From an uncultured Alistipes sp. (GTDB lineage Bacteria > Bacteroidota > Bacteroidia > Bacteroidales > Rikenellaceae): DNA of 11,886 nt. The position numbers were made by a program, and so were the translations under genes. The notes beneath the pieces were generated by a model, which worked only from the letters and a program-made list of their open reading frames with translations, did no database searches and was not told where the DNA came from. Below, in pieces: positions 1 to 7,320 of the stretch; position 1 is the first letter of the stretch; the number at the start of each line of letters is the position of its first letter. The stretch covers positions 1 to 11,886 of the forward strand of contig CALGRZ010000003.1 of NCBI GenBank assembly GCA_937880705.1, given 5' to 3'.

Positions 1-381
1 TTGTATGTTATCAACGAGGGTAAGTTCTCACGCGAGGAGATCGAGAAGGACTTCGCCGCCTTCATCAAGATGTTTACATGGAACTACCTGCAGAAGCACT
101 TCATCACCGAGGGTGAGCTGAAGGTGTCGCAGGAGGAGGCAAAGGCCGAGGCTATGTCGTTTGCACAGATGCAGTTCGCACAGTACGGCATGCCCTCTGC
201 ACCCCAGGATATGCTCGAGAACTTCGCAAAGCAGATCATGGATAACAAGGAGCAGCTGCAGAAGATCTACGAGAAGCTCTACGAGGAGAAGGTTGTAGAG
301 TATGTTCGTGGCAAGGTGAAGGTTACCGAGAAGGCTGTGTCGGCCGACGACTTCGCAAAGCTCGCACAGGAGTTGGCATAG
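1..381 (+). CDS. tig: Trigger factor, C-terminal fragment (5' end outside window)
   Basis: This is the last 126 codons of trigger factor, the ribosome-associated chaperone that binds nascent chains near the exit tunnel and has peptidyl-prolyl isomerase activity. The frame is open from base 1. The TTG there is an internal Leu codon, not a start, because full-length trigger factor is roughly 430-450 residues. What remains is the charged helical C-terminal substrate-binding region, rich in Glu, Lys and Gln (for example NKEQLQKIYEKLYEEKVVEYV). It keeps the usual pattern of long helices followed by a short segment ending KVTEKAVSADDFAKL. The stop is TAG at 379-381. The identification rests on this C-terminal pattern and on the classic tig-clpP-clpX order. 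The N-terminal ribosome-binding and PPIase domains cannot be seen here. Confidence 0.9.
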   Translation: MYVINEGKFSREEIEKDFAAFIKMFTWNYLQKHFITEGELKVSQEEAKAEAMSFAQMQFAQYGMPSAPQDMLENFAKQIMDNKEQLQKIYEKLYEEKVVEYVRGKVKVTEKAVSADDFAKLAQELA

Positions 382-404
382 TGCCAATCAAAAAAAAGTG
401 ATAG

Positions 405-441
405 TTTGGGGCTGTGCAACTGATAGGTTGACAGCCCCAAA
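405..441 (+). promoter_or_regulatory. Stem-loop in the tig-clpP intergenic region
   Basis: An 11-bp perfect stem (TTTGGGGCTGT at 405-415 with ACAGCCCCAAA at 431-441) continues inward, past one bulged G at 416, with 4 more pairs (417-420 with 427-430) closing a 6-nt loop. An A8 run lies just upstream (390-397). On the + strand no U-run follows, so it is not a canonical terminator for tig. On the minus strand it would be followed by CTATCAC and then T8. It may end or pause transcription after tig, stabilise a 3' end, or structure the clpP leader. The structure is clear by eye; the role is inferred. Confidence 0.55.
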
Positions 442-444
442 TGT

Positions 445-478
445 CTCTATATAGAGGTCGGGGCATGAAGCTTGCCCC
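445..478 (+). promoter_or_regulatory. Palindrome plus short stem-loop upstream of clpP
   Basis: A perfect 12-nt palindrome, CTCTATATAGAG, spans 445-456. It is followed by a 6-bp stem, GGGGCA (460-465) with TGCCCC (473-478), around a 7-nt loop. Together with the larger hairpin at 405-441, most of the 120 bp between tig and clpP is self-complementary. No match to the Bacteroidota consensus promoter (TTTG, then TAnnTTTG) was found here. A protein-binding palindrome or a structured mRNA leader controlling clpP is possible but unproven. Confidence 0.35.
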
Positions 479-501
479 CTAACCCTTAAAAACGTAAAGC
501 T

Positions 502-1167
502 ATGAACGAATTTGAGAAATATGCACGTCTGCACTGTGGCATCAACTCGATGACTATGCACGACTTCCGTGCCTCGATCAACAACTCGGTGTCGCCCACC
601 ATCATCGAGGAGCGTCACCTCAATGTTGCGGCTATGGATGTCTTCTCGCGACTGATGATGGATAGAATCATCTTCCTCGGTGCTCCCATCTACGATGAGG
701 TCGCCAACATCATCCAGGCGCAGCTCCTCTTCCTCGAGTCGGTAGGCGCAGATAAGGATGTGCGCCTCTACATCAACTCTCCCGGAGGCTCGGTGTCGGC
801 AGGTCTGGGCATCTACGACACCATGCAGTTGGTGCAGTGCGATGTAGCTACGATATGTACCGGCATGGCCGCCTCGATGGGTGCCGTGCTGCTCACGGCA
901 GGTGCTGCGGGCAAGCGTTCGGCACTGCCACACTCACGCGTGATGATACACCAGCCGCTGGGCGGTGTGCAGGGTCAGGCGTCGGATATCGAGATCACGG
1001 CACGCGAGATCGCCAAGACCAAGCGCGAGCTCTACGAGATATTGGCACAGCACTCGGGTGTCGACATTCGCAAGATCGAGGAGGATGCAGACCGTGACTA
1101 CTGGCTCACAGCGACCGAGGCTCGCGAGTATGGCCTCATAGATAGTGTATTGTCGCGTAATAAATAG
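502..1167 (+). CDS. clpP: ATP-dependent Clp protease proteolytic subunit ClpP
   Basis: ClpP is the serine peptidase that forms the double-heptamer chamber of ClpXP in the cytoplasm and degrades unfolded or tagged proteins fed by an AAA+ partner. The 221-residue product fits the family (E. coli precursor 207). The catalytic triad is complete: Ser125 in [11 protein letters not shown], His150 in [12 protein letters not shown] and Asp199 in [10 protein letters not shown]. The Ser-His and His-Asp spacings (25 and 49 residues) match E. coli ClpP. The [11 protein letters not shown] segment at 91-101 is the conserved oxyanion and substrate-binding strand. The first 30 or so residues are longer and less conserved, as expected for a propeptide. 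The ATG is preceded by an A-rich stretch with no Shine-Dalgarno sequence, which is normal in Bacteroidota. clpX starts 11 bp after the stop, so the two are almost certainly co-transcribed. Confidence 0.97.
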   Translation: MNEFEKYARLHCGINSMTMHDFRASINNSVSPTIIEERHLNVAAMDVFSRLMMDRIIFLGAPIYDEVANIIQAQLLFLESVGADKDVRLYINSPGGSVSAGLGIYDTMQLVQCDVATICTGMAASMGAVLLTAGAAGKRSALPHSRVMIHQPLGGVQGQASDIEITAREIAKTKRELYEILAQHSGVDIRKIEEDADRDYWLTATEAREYGLIDSVLSRNK

Positions 1168-1178
1168 CGAAGAGAAGG

Positions 1179-2447
1179 ATGACACAGAAATCACGCAAAG
1201 GCTCTGAACGTAAGGGCGGCGTATGCTCGTTCTGCGGCGCATCGGCCGAAGAGGCACCCCTGATGTTCAATGGTGCCGACGGCTCGATGATATGCAGCTC
1301 ATGCATCGAGCATGGCTACAACCTCCTCGTCGAGCACAACATAGTGGCGGGAGCCAAGCCCGCCAAGGGTGGCCAGAAGTCGCACTTCAAGCCCCTCACA
1401 CGCGAGGATCTGATGACCCCGCAGGCGATCAAGAGCTTCCTCGATGACTACGTCATAGGTCAGCATACCGCCAAGCGATATATGTCCGTGGCGGTGTATA
1501 ACCACTATAAGCGACTGCTCTCGAAGGGCAAGACCGAGGATGTGGAGCTCGACAAGTCGAATATCGTGCTGGTCGGCCCCACGGGTACGGGTAAGACCCT
1601 TATGGCACGCACCATAGCACGTCTGCTGCATGTGCCCTTCACCATCGTTGATGCTACGGCACTCACCGAGGCGGGTTATGTGGGTGAGGATGTCGAGAGT
1701 ATTCTCTCGCGCCTGTTGCAGGCTGCCGACTACGATGTCGAGGCTGCCGAGCGAGGCATCATCTTCATCGACGAGATAGACAAGATCGCCCGCAAGGGTG
1801 ATAACCCCTCTATCACGCGCGACGTGTCGGGTGAGGGTGTCCAGCAGGCACTGCTCAAGATCCTCGAGGGCTCGGTGGTCAACGTACCACCCCAGGGCGG
1901 TCGTAAGCACCCCGACCAGAAGTATATACAGGTCAACACCTCGAACATACTCTTCATCTGTGGCGGTGCCTTCGACGGTATCGAGAAGAAGATAGCCCAG
2001 CGACTCAACACCTCGGCCATAGGCTACGAGGCTGCGGCACAGCGTCGTATAGACGATAAGAACCTGATGCAGTATATCCAGCCCCAGGATCTGCGCTCGT
2101 TTGGCCTCATCCCCGAGCTTATAGGTCGTCTGCCGGTGCTCACCTATATGGAGCCGCTGTCGAAGGAGGCTCTGCGCTCGATACTCACCGAGCCGAAGAA
2201 CTCTATCGTGCGTCAGTATGAGTGTCTGCTCGGTCTGGATGGTGTGGAGCTTAAGTTCGATGACGATGTTATGGACTATATCGTCGACAAGGCCGTGGAG
2301 TATAAGCTCGGTGCACGAGGCTTGAGGTCAATCTGCGAGGCCATCATGCTCGATGTGATGTTCGACGTGCCCTCGTCGGATGATAAGCAGTATCGCATCA
2401 CGTTGGACTATGCCCGCAGCCGCATCGACCGCGCTGTGAGCAGGTAG
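1179..2447 (+). CDS. clpX: ATP-dependent Clp protease ATP-binding subunit ClpX
   Basis: ClpX is the AAA+ unfoldase that recognises substrates and threads them into ClpP. The 422-residue product has the full family layout: an N-terminal C4 zinc-binding domain (Cys16, Cys19, Cys39, Cys42), Walker A GPTGTGKT at 133-140, the GYVG pore loop at 166-169, Walker [10 protein letters not shown] at 193-201, the second pore loop RKH at 242-244, the arginine finger in IGRLPV (Arg317) and the sensor-2 GAR at 378-380. The ClpP-docking loop reads IGY (281-283) instead of the textbook IGF, a conservative change consistent with a working docking loop. The ATG follows a purine-rich AGAGAAGG stretch that directly abuts it. 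It lies 11 bp downstream of clpP, and a strong hairpin follows the stop. Confidence 0.98.
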   Translation: MTQKSRKGSERKGGVCSFCGASAEEAPLMFNGADGSMICSSCIEHGYNLLVEHNIVAGAKPAKGGQKSHFKPLTREDLMTPQAIKSFLDDYVIGQHTAKRYMSVAVYNHYKRLLSKGKTEDVELDKSNIVLVGPTGTGKTLMARTIARLLHVPFTIVDATALTEAGYVGEDVESILSRLLQAADYDVEAAERGIIFIDEIDKIARKGDNPSITRDVSGEGVQQALLKILEGSVVNVPPQGGRKHPDQKYIQVNTSNILFICGGAFDGIEKKIAQRLNTSAIGYEAAAQRRIDDKNLMQYIQPQDLRSFGLIPELIGRLPVLTYMEPLSKEALRSILTEPKNSIVRQYECLLGLDGVELKFDDDVMDYIVDKAVEYKLGARGLRSICEAIMLDVMFDVPSSDDKQYRITLDYARSRIDRAVSR

Positions 2448-2465
2448 GGAGTCTATACCTATATA

Positions 2466-2502
2466 TAATGGAAGCCCGAGGCATCGCCTCGGGCTTCTAT
2501 TA
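2466..2502 (+). terminator. Terminator-like hairpin after clpX
   Basis: A perfect 12-bp GC-rich stem (GAAGCCCGAGGC at 2471-2482 with GCCTCGGGCTTC at 2486-2497) closes on a 3-nt loop. Five outer pairs, one of them G-U, extend it to 2466-2502. It begins about 20 nt after the clpX stop. The downstream run is only moderately T-rich (TATTAGTTTATT), so it is probably the intrinsic end of the clpP-clpX transcript rather than a textbook one. Confidence 0.75.
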
Positions 2503-2526
2503 GTTTATTCAACCTCAAGCAAAAAA

Positions 2527-2564
2527 AATGGGGATGGCTAATCTACTTTTTAGTCATCCCCATT
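2527..2564 (-). terminator. Rho-independent terminator of the CotH-type lipoprotein gene
   Basis: A 15-bp stem with one G-U pair (2527-2541 with 2550-2564) encloses an 8-nt loop. Read on the minus strand it starts 13 nt after the stop codon of the CotH-type gene and ends directly in a T8 run (the complement of A8 at 2521-2528), which is the classic intrinsic terminator form. On the + strand the same hairpin would back up the clpX hairpin, making this a convergent double-terminator boundary. Confidence 0.88.
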
Positions 2565-2577
2565 AGTTTATTGTGGG

Positions 2578-5043
2578 TTACAGGTTGTTGATCTGCGTGT
2601 TGAGCCAGTTGATACGCGCCTCGAGTGACGAGCGCATCGTGGCTATAGCCTCCGCAAACGACATATCCTCATCCGAGTTGGGGAAGCCGTAGTAGCCGTT
2701 GGGCTCCTTACCCTCCAGAGGCCACATCTCGTAGTTGTAGCTATCCGAGAGGGTGATGAGTGCGGCGCGCTCATCGAGGAACGCCAAGGCCGTATCCATC
2801 TTGGGCTTCAGGGCTGCCCAACGCTCCTTGACAAGGGCTGTGAACTCCGAGTCGCTGAAGAGGTACTGGTAGTACATCGTGTAGCGCATCGAGAAGTAGT
2901 TCTGCACCTTACCTGCCGAGCTGCTGGCCTGGCCACCCTGTCCCATCTTGTTCTGCGGCACGAAGGTACACCAGTCGAAGTCCCAGCCGGGGCCGGCACA
3001 GAGCTTGCCACCGCCATCCTTGTACATGTAGAAGCTCTTGGGATGCTTCGACTCCTGGTTCATCGTAAGCTCGGTCATGATCCAGTGGTCTACCCATGTC
3101 TTGTACTCGAGCATCGAACGTGTCGTTGTCCAGTCGCTATTCTTCAGTGCCGTACCTACGGTTGTGAAGTAGTTCTTGATGTATGTGTAGGCTATTGTAG
3201 CACCTACGCCATTGCCCGTCGATGTCGCCACGTCGCCCGGATCCTTGATGTAGACGTAGAACTGCAAGCCCGAGCTGCTCCACCAGTTGCTTGTAGCACC
3301 AGGCTCCTTATACTGGAAGTATATCTCGCTCGAGTCGGTCGACTGGTCGCACTCCATGAGGAAGCCCATCTCGGCAGCCACAGCCTCCTCGGTCTGTGCC
3401 GAGAGGTCGGCAAAGCCTACGTCGGCGATGTTGAGGCGGTTCTTGTCGATCTTGATCTGCTCGCAGAGGTAGTAGTTGCCGACGTGTACGCCGTTGAGCA
3501 CCAGCTCGACAGGCTCGCCGTGGGGTGTCCAGTTGTCGGTCTGCTGACCGATGTAGAAGGCCAGGTCGTTGCGCAGCAGTGTGCGGTCGAGCCAGTTGGC
3601 CAGCAGCACCCAACGCTTGTGCTTGGGCATGCCCAGCACCTCGGCCTTCGAGTCGAGCTTGATGGCGTATGGCTTCTTGGGGAACTCCTGCGTTGAGTTA
3701 CCTCTGAGGCGCACACCTGCGGTGTACTGCACGCCATCGATATCTATTGTCGACGTACCCTCGATGTCGTCAAAGTCGGTCTCCTTCGAGTATACCGTAC
3801 CGTTGATGGTCACCACGGGCAGACCCGTATTCTTCAGGCGCACGATGGCCTGACGGTATGTGCCATCCTCCATCTCGGCAAGGTAGGTCACCTCGCTTGT
3901 AAAGTCATTCGCGCTCTGGCCGCTTATCTGCTCCACGTCGTTGACATATACAGCCTTCACGCCCGTCTCGGTGGCAAACGATGCCACGAGGCCGTTGAAG
4001 TTGTGCATGTAGGGTATGCAGCCCTCCCATACGCCCTCCTCGGCATTGTACGAGCAGTAGATGTCGCGTGCCGTGGTCGAGTTGGTGTAGTATGCCGACG
4101 AGCTTGCACCCACAAACAACGAGCTCTTCATCATCTTACCCTCGTTGGCCGACTGCACAAAGGTTATCGACTTGAAGGGGTTGCCCTCGACGATCTCGCG
4201 CACGTTGAGGTCCGTGAGCTCGCGCGTCATGGTGTTGTACTTGTTGCGCTGGAAGTTTACCGCCGCGCTTACCTCGAAGCTCTGTGAGCCGTTCTTCGCG
4301 CCATTTACCGTCACCACGATGCCCTGTGTCATCGTTGCGGGGGGCAGCACCACCCAGAACTCCGTTGCCTCGGCCTCGGTAGCACCTACGGTGATACCCT
4401 CGCCACACTGCAGCGTCACGCTTGTCGAGCCCTCGTTCATCACCGTCACGGGGTCGGCATTGTAGGGAACGTAGATTGTCGAAGCACCCGAGAGCAGCTC
4501 GCCACCCGTGGCTGTCACCACTATCGAGCCCACGGTCTGCTCCTCGCCGTAGAGCTTGAGGCGCAGGTAGCTGCCTGCATTGCGGAAGTAGAGGTCATAG
4601 TCCCTCAGGTCCTCGGTTGCTGCCACCATGATGTTGGCCCCGAGACCCACGGTATTGGGTGCGTAGAGCTGCTCTGCGGGCCAGTTGATGTTGATGTAGC
4701 CATCTTCGTGTATGGCAGTGCTCTCCTGGTAGGGGTATATGGCGTAGAAGCGCGAGAGGTAGTTTCCCGTGCCGAAGATGTTCGACAGGTTCTCAAACTC
4801 ACCCGCGTTGTCGCCTGTCTTGCCCAGGAAGCGGTACTTCTTGTTGCGTGTCGATCCCTCGAAGATGGTTATTATGTCGCCCTCGCTCCAGCGCAGGCGC
4901 ATGTTGTCGTCGAGGTATGTCCGTGTGTCATCTGCAAAGTAGGCTCTGAAACGCTCACCCACCTGCTTGTCGATAGATTCTACGACAGTTTCGCACGCCA
5001 CTGTGGTCAGCAGTAACGCGCAGATTAAAAGAGCTCTCTTCAT
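2578..5043 (-). CDS. Lipoprotein with fimbrillin-like domain and C-terminal CotH-type kinase domain
   Basis: The predicted 821-residue surface lipoprotein is the last gene of the locus. The start is placed at ATG 5043 because it gives a clean lipoprotein signal (MKRALLICALLLTTVAC, lipid Cys17). The frame is open for 27 more codons upstream, but that extension lies before the signal and overlaps a separate small ORF. Residues about 33-280 form a fimbrillin-like (Mfa-like) domain closely related to the neighbouring lipoprotein. Residues about 284-413 resemble the Ig-like spacer often found before CotH domains (ISGQSANDFTSEVTYL, then GLPVVTI). Residues about 443-693 are a CotH-type atypical kinase: VRLRGNST, KKPYAIKL, VLLANWLDRTLLRN, VELVLNGVHVGNYYLCEQI, DKNRLNI and GPGWDFDW. 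The Asp pair of WDFD (687-690) is the likely metal-binding site. Known CotH kinases phosphorylate spore-coat proteins in Bacillus; the substrate here is unknown, and a pseudo-kinase cannot be excluded. Confidence 0.85.
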   Translation of the reverse strand: MKRALLICALLLTTVACETVVESIDKQVGERFRAYFADDTRTYLDDNMRLRWSEGDIITIFEGSTRNKKYRFLGKTGDNAGEFENLSNIFGTGNYLSRFYAIYPYQESTAIHEDGYININWPAEQLYAPNTVGLGANIMVAATEDLRDYDLYFRNAGSYLRLKLYGEEQTVGSIVVTATGGELLSGASTIYVPYNADPVTVMNEGSTSVTLQCGEGITVGATEAEATEFWVVLPPATMTQGIVVTVNGAKNGSQSFEVSAAVNFQRNKYNTMTRELTDLNVREIVEGNPFKSITFVQSANEGKMMKSSLFVGASSSAYYTNSTTARDIYCSYNAEEGVWEGCIPYMHNFNGLVASFATETGVKAVYVNDVEQISGQSANDFTSEVTYLAEMEDGTYRQAIVRLKNTGLPVVTINGTVYSKETDFDDIEGTSTIDIDGVQYTAGVRLRGNSTQEFPKKPYAIKLDSKAEVLGMPKHKRWVLLANWLDRTLLRNDLAFYIGQQTDNWTPHGEPVELVLNGVHVGNYYLCEQIKIDKNRLNIADVGFADLSAQTEEAVAAEMGFLMECDQSTDSSEIYFQYKEPGATSNWWSSSGLQFYVYIKDPGDVATSTGNGVGATIAYTYIKNYFTTVGTALKNSDWTTTRSMLEYKTWVDHWIMTELTMNQESKHPKSFYMYKDGGGKLCAGPGWDFDWCTFVPQNKMGQGGQASSSAGKVQNYFSMRYTMYYQYLFSDSEFTALVKERWAALKPKMDTALAFLDERAALITLSDSYNYEMWPLEGKEPNGYYGFPNSDEDMSFAEAIATMRSSLEARINWLNTQINNL

Positions 5044-5056
5044 GGGATACCTTTTT

Positions 5057-5176
5057 TTAGATTTCATCACCCTGCTCGGGGCCCTCCATTTGTCCTGGGT
5101 CAGATGTGCAGATTCCCTTTTCAACGCGGATGTTGATGATCTCGAGTTGTGGTTCTTGGTAGTGGTTCTTTTTCAT
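5057..5176 (-). CDS. Small ORF, 39 aa, directly upstream of the CotH-type gene
   Basis: This short gene candidate starts at ATG 5176 and stops with TAA at 5057-5059, 13 bp before the start of the CotH-type lipoprotein gene. The product begins MKKNHYQEPQLEIINI, has one Cys (residue 23) and ends in an acidic Gly/Pro/Glu/Asp-rich tail. Its codons (ATC, AAC, GAG, CTC, CGC) match those of the neighbouring genes, and an A/C-rich stretch typical of Bacteroidota starts precedes the ATG. From memory, short Bacteroidales proteins with an MKK-x-Y-x-x-P-x-x-E-I/V start are recurrent and usually unannotated; their function is unknown. No signal peptide or membrane segment is visible. It overlaps, in another frame, the unlikely 27-codon N-terminal extension of the next gene, which supports the shorter start chosen there. 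It could be a regulatory leader peptide or a small secreted or cytoplasmic protein. Confidence 0.6.
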   Translation of the reverse strand: MKKNHYQEPQLEIINIRVEKGICTSDPGQMEGPEQGDEI

Positions 5177-5201
5177 GATTGGGGTTTTGTTGGTTATTTA
5201 G

Positions 5202-5233
5202 TTGTCGGTGTGGCTATCACACCACACCGACAA
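5202..5233 (-). terminator. Stem-loop after the two-domain fimbrillin-like gene
   Basis: A perfect 12-bp stem (TTGTCGGTGTGG at 5202-5213 with CCACACCGACAA at 5222-5233) has an 8-nt loop and lies 15 nt beyond the stop of the upstream minus-strand lipoprotein gene. On the minus strand it is followed by CTAAATAACC, so there is no proper U-tract. It may be a weak terminator, or a processing or stability hairpin that separates expression of the fimbrillin-like gene from the small ORF and CotH-type gene. No promoter consensus was found between it and the small ORF. Confidence 0.55.
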
Positions 5234-5248
5234 AGGGTTATGCAGTAG

Positions 5249-6919
5249 CTACTCTGCGCTGCCCTCGTTTACATCGGTATATACTGCCGATGCGATGTTT
5301 GCGAGGTTTATTGTCAGCTTGTAGCGTGTATTTGGAGCAAAGTCCTTGGGTGCCGAGGCGTTAATTGTTGCGCGCTTACCCTCGACGGTGTCAATTACGA
5401 TGCTGTACTTGGTGCCGGCCTTGAAGCCTGCGGGGTTTACCATCAGGTTTGCCACGGCTGCGCTCTCCGAGAAGAGGTGCGGTGTGGGCCATACCAACGA
5501 TGCATAGTTCTGTGTCGTGCCACCAAAGGCGGTGGTGCCTGCCTCGAGGTTCATCACGAAGTCACCCGATACTGCGGGTGCGGGATCACCCTCATTGAGG
5601 GGCGAAGCGGTCACTGTCACGCTCTTGAGCTGGCAGTCATAGAGCTGTGTATCTACGGCGTTGACGTAGATGTATATCATCGACAGCACACCCGTGAAGT
5701 CGAGCGAGGCATTTACGCCGCTGTAGTCGGCATTGGTGCTGCGCTTGATGTCGTAGGCACCAAAGTTGGTCACATCCTGCTCTGCTGCGAGGTTGAGCTT
5801 TATGGCTGTGCGGTCGTTACCTGCCGTTGCCGAGTAGGGGTAGTAGGCATACTTGGGTGTCTCGCCATTGAGTGAGCCACGGAAGGTGCCTGTCCACGCC
5901 TCCGATGCTGTCGGTGAGGTGAAGAGGAGGTTTGCGCTACCCTCGCTGGTAAATACGCCCATCTTATCACCCTCCTTCCAGTATGTCGTCGTGCCGTTTG
6001 CGTCGAGGTATGTTCTTGTCGACGAGAGGTTTGCCTCGATGATGTCGTTGCCGTATACTACCTCGCCGTTAAGCTCTGTGAGCTCGCGGGTCATGGTGTT
6101 GTACTTGTTGCGTGCGAAGGTCACCTTGCTGTTGACAACATACTGCTGTGAGCCGCTGTCGCCATTTACCGTGAGTGTCAGACCGCTCTGCATCACAACC
6201 TCGGGCACTACGAACCAGAACTCTGTCGCCTCGGCCTCGGTAGCACCTATGGCCACACCCTCGCCGCAGTCCAGTGTCAGTGTCGTGCCTCCCGCGAGCA
6301 TTGTGCCCTGGGGTGCTGCATCGTACGATGCTACCACCTCGGCCTCGCCGTTGAGCAGCTCGCCGCCGTTGCCCTCCAGCACCAGTGACTTCACTACCTG
6401 ACCTGCGCCATAGAGCCTTACACGCAGGTAGCTACCCACGTTGCGGAAGTAGAGGTCGGTGTCCTCCATGTCGGCTGTTGCAGCCACCATGATGTTGGCA
6501 CCTATGCCTGCCGACTTTGCGAGGTAGTTCTGTACCTCGGGCCAGTAAATTTTCAAAGTACCATTCTCGTGTATCGAGATGCTCTGGTTGTAGGGGTATA
6601 CCGCATAGTAGCAGGGGTTGTCGAGCCTGTTTGCCGAGCCGAGCGATGTTGTCTTGTTCTCGAAATCTCCCGAGTTGTCGCCATCCTTGCCGAGGAAGAG
6701 ATACTTCTTGTTTCGTGTCTTGCCCTCGAATACTGTGATCAGGTCGCCCTCGTTCCAGCGCGTGTTGATGTTCTCATCGAAGTAGGCTCGTGACTCGTCG
6801 CAGAAGTATGCGTGGAGCACGTTGCTACTCTCTTCATTCCGGTTTACGCTCTCTACAGATACGTTCTCGCAGCTTACTGCCACCAGCAGTACAGCTACCA
6901 TAGCTAAAAGCTTTCTCAT
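5249..6919 (-). CDS. Lipoprotein with two tandem fimbrillin-like (Mfa-like) domains
   Basis: The predicted 556-residue outer-surface lipoprotein has the signal MRKLLAMVAVLLVAVSC (lipid Cys17). Two related domains follow. The first, at about 36-284, opens SRAYFDENINTRWNEGDLITVFEG and ends ARNKYNTMTRELTELN. The second, at about 292-542, opens TRTYLDANGTTTYWKEGDKMGVF and ends TRYKLTINL. The R-x-Y-(L/F)-D ... W-x-E-G-D ... VF opening is the signature of the Bacteroidales fimbrillin-family / Mfa-like fold, an immunoglobulin-like beta-sandwich used in fimbrial and surface proteins. The first domain is strongly similar to the N-terminal domain of the CotH-type lipoprotein: 35 of 53 residues are identical over 36-88 by hand count. 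The ATG follows an A7-containing stretch without a Shine-Dalgarno sequence. It may be an accessory fimbrial subunit or a surface adhesin; the exact role is unknown. Confidence 0.82.
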   Translation of the reverse strand: MRKLLAMVAVLLVAVSCENVSVESVNRNEESSNVLHAYFCDESRAYFDENINTRWNEGDLITVFEGKTRNKKYLFLGKDGDNSGDFENKTTSLGSANRLDNPCYYAVYPYNQSISIHENGTLKIYWPEVQNYLAKSAGIGANIMVAATADMEDTDLYFRNVGSYLRVRLYGAGQVVKSLVLEGNGGELLNGEAEVVASYDAAPQGTMLAGGTTLTLDCGEGVAIGATEAEATEFWFVVPEVVMQSGLTLTVNGDSGSQQYVVNSKVTFARNKYNTMTRELTELNGEVVYGNDIIEANLSSTRTYLDANGTTTYWKEGDKMGVFTSEGSANLLFTSPTASEAWTGTFRGSLNGETPKYAYYPYSATAGNDRTAIKLNLAAEQDVTNFGAYDIKRSTNADYSGVNASLDFTGVLSMIYIYVNAVDTQLYDCQLKSVTVTASPLNEGDPAPAVSGDFVMNLEAGTTAFGGTTQNYASLVWPTPHLFSESAAVANLMVNPAGFKAGTKYSIVIDTVEGKRATINASAPKDFAPNTRYKLTINLANIASAVYTDVNEGSAE

Positions 6920-7181
6920 AATTGTGGTTTTTTTAAGTGGTTATTAATTAGGTTTTGTCTCTGCAACTCTTCTGTACGCACCTCACCTCGGGCTGTTGTG
7001 GTTTGTGGTTTGGTGCCTGCGCCGGTCGATGTGGTTAGCGGCTCGTAGTGGTTTATGCTCCGAGCTTCGACTCGCTTGGCTGCCCTTGGTTTGGTTTGTC
7101 GCCATTGCTAATCTTTTACTATCTCCTCTTCTTTCTATCTTGTTTTATGTTCTACAATCATTTTACTCTGTTTCCTCCTCT

Positions 7182-7197
7182 GGCTGTGGGCACAGCC
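7182..7197. repeat. Short perfect inverted repeat (GGCTGTG/CACAGCC)
   Basis: Seven perfect pairs (7182-7188 with 7191-7197) surround only 2 nt; as RNA it would open to 6 pairs with a 4-nt loop. No U-run follows on either strand, so it is unlikely to be an intrinsic terminator. It sits beside the purine-rich stretch in the long intergenic gap and may be a leader structure or a protein-binding site. Confidence 0.4.
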
Positions 7198-7320
7198 GGT
7201 AGGAGTTGATAGGACCCGATAGAACTGAATGGATATCAGCGTTACCGACATCTATTGTGTGGCGTGCTATCCCGCGTTTTCGCTCCTCTCCTTTCGGTTT
7301 TGCTCCAAAAAACGGTTTGT

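Noticed and set aside
401..408. ATAGTTTG resembling the Bacteroidota -7 box
   Set aside because: The consensus TAnnTTTG is not matched (AT instead of TA at the correct spacing), and no TTTG lies at the right distance upstream.
428..456. TTGACA at 428-433 followed by TATATA, resembling a sigma-70 promoter
   Set aside because: The spacing is 14 bp, too short, and Bacteroidota primary sigma factors use TTTG/TAnnTTTG. The bases are better explained by the hairpin and palindrome.
3043..3696. 217-codon open frame on the + strand
   Set aside because: It is antisense to the CotH domain and gives a Val/Leu/Ala/Arg-rich product without domain features, a typical shadow of a GC-biased gene.
5044..5124. 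27-codon N-terminal extension of the CotH-type lipoprotein
   Set aside because: The extension would put a charged segment before a perfect lipoprotein signal peptide, and it overlaps the small ORF in another frame. ATG 5043 is the better start.
6983..7105. 40-codon minus-strand ORF in the 499-bp gap
   Set aside because: The Asn/His/Arg/Thr-rich product looks like translated non-coding sequence, and other frames here are equally open. It remains possible but unsupported.
6996..7202. 68-codon + strand ORF rich in Leu, Trp, Phe and Ser
   Set aside because: The hydrophobic content comes from a pyrimidine-rich strand. It has no neighbours on that strand and no family resemblance.
7135..7251. 38-codon minus-strand ORF in the 499-bp gap
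   Set aside because: Its composition (rich in Arg, Ser, Gln and Lys) and codons are unlike the neighbouring genes, and it runs through a hairpin and the purine-rich stretch. No start signal sets it apart.
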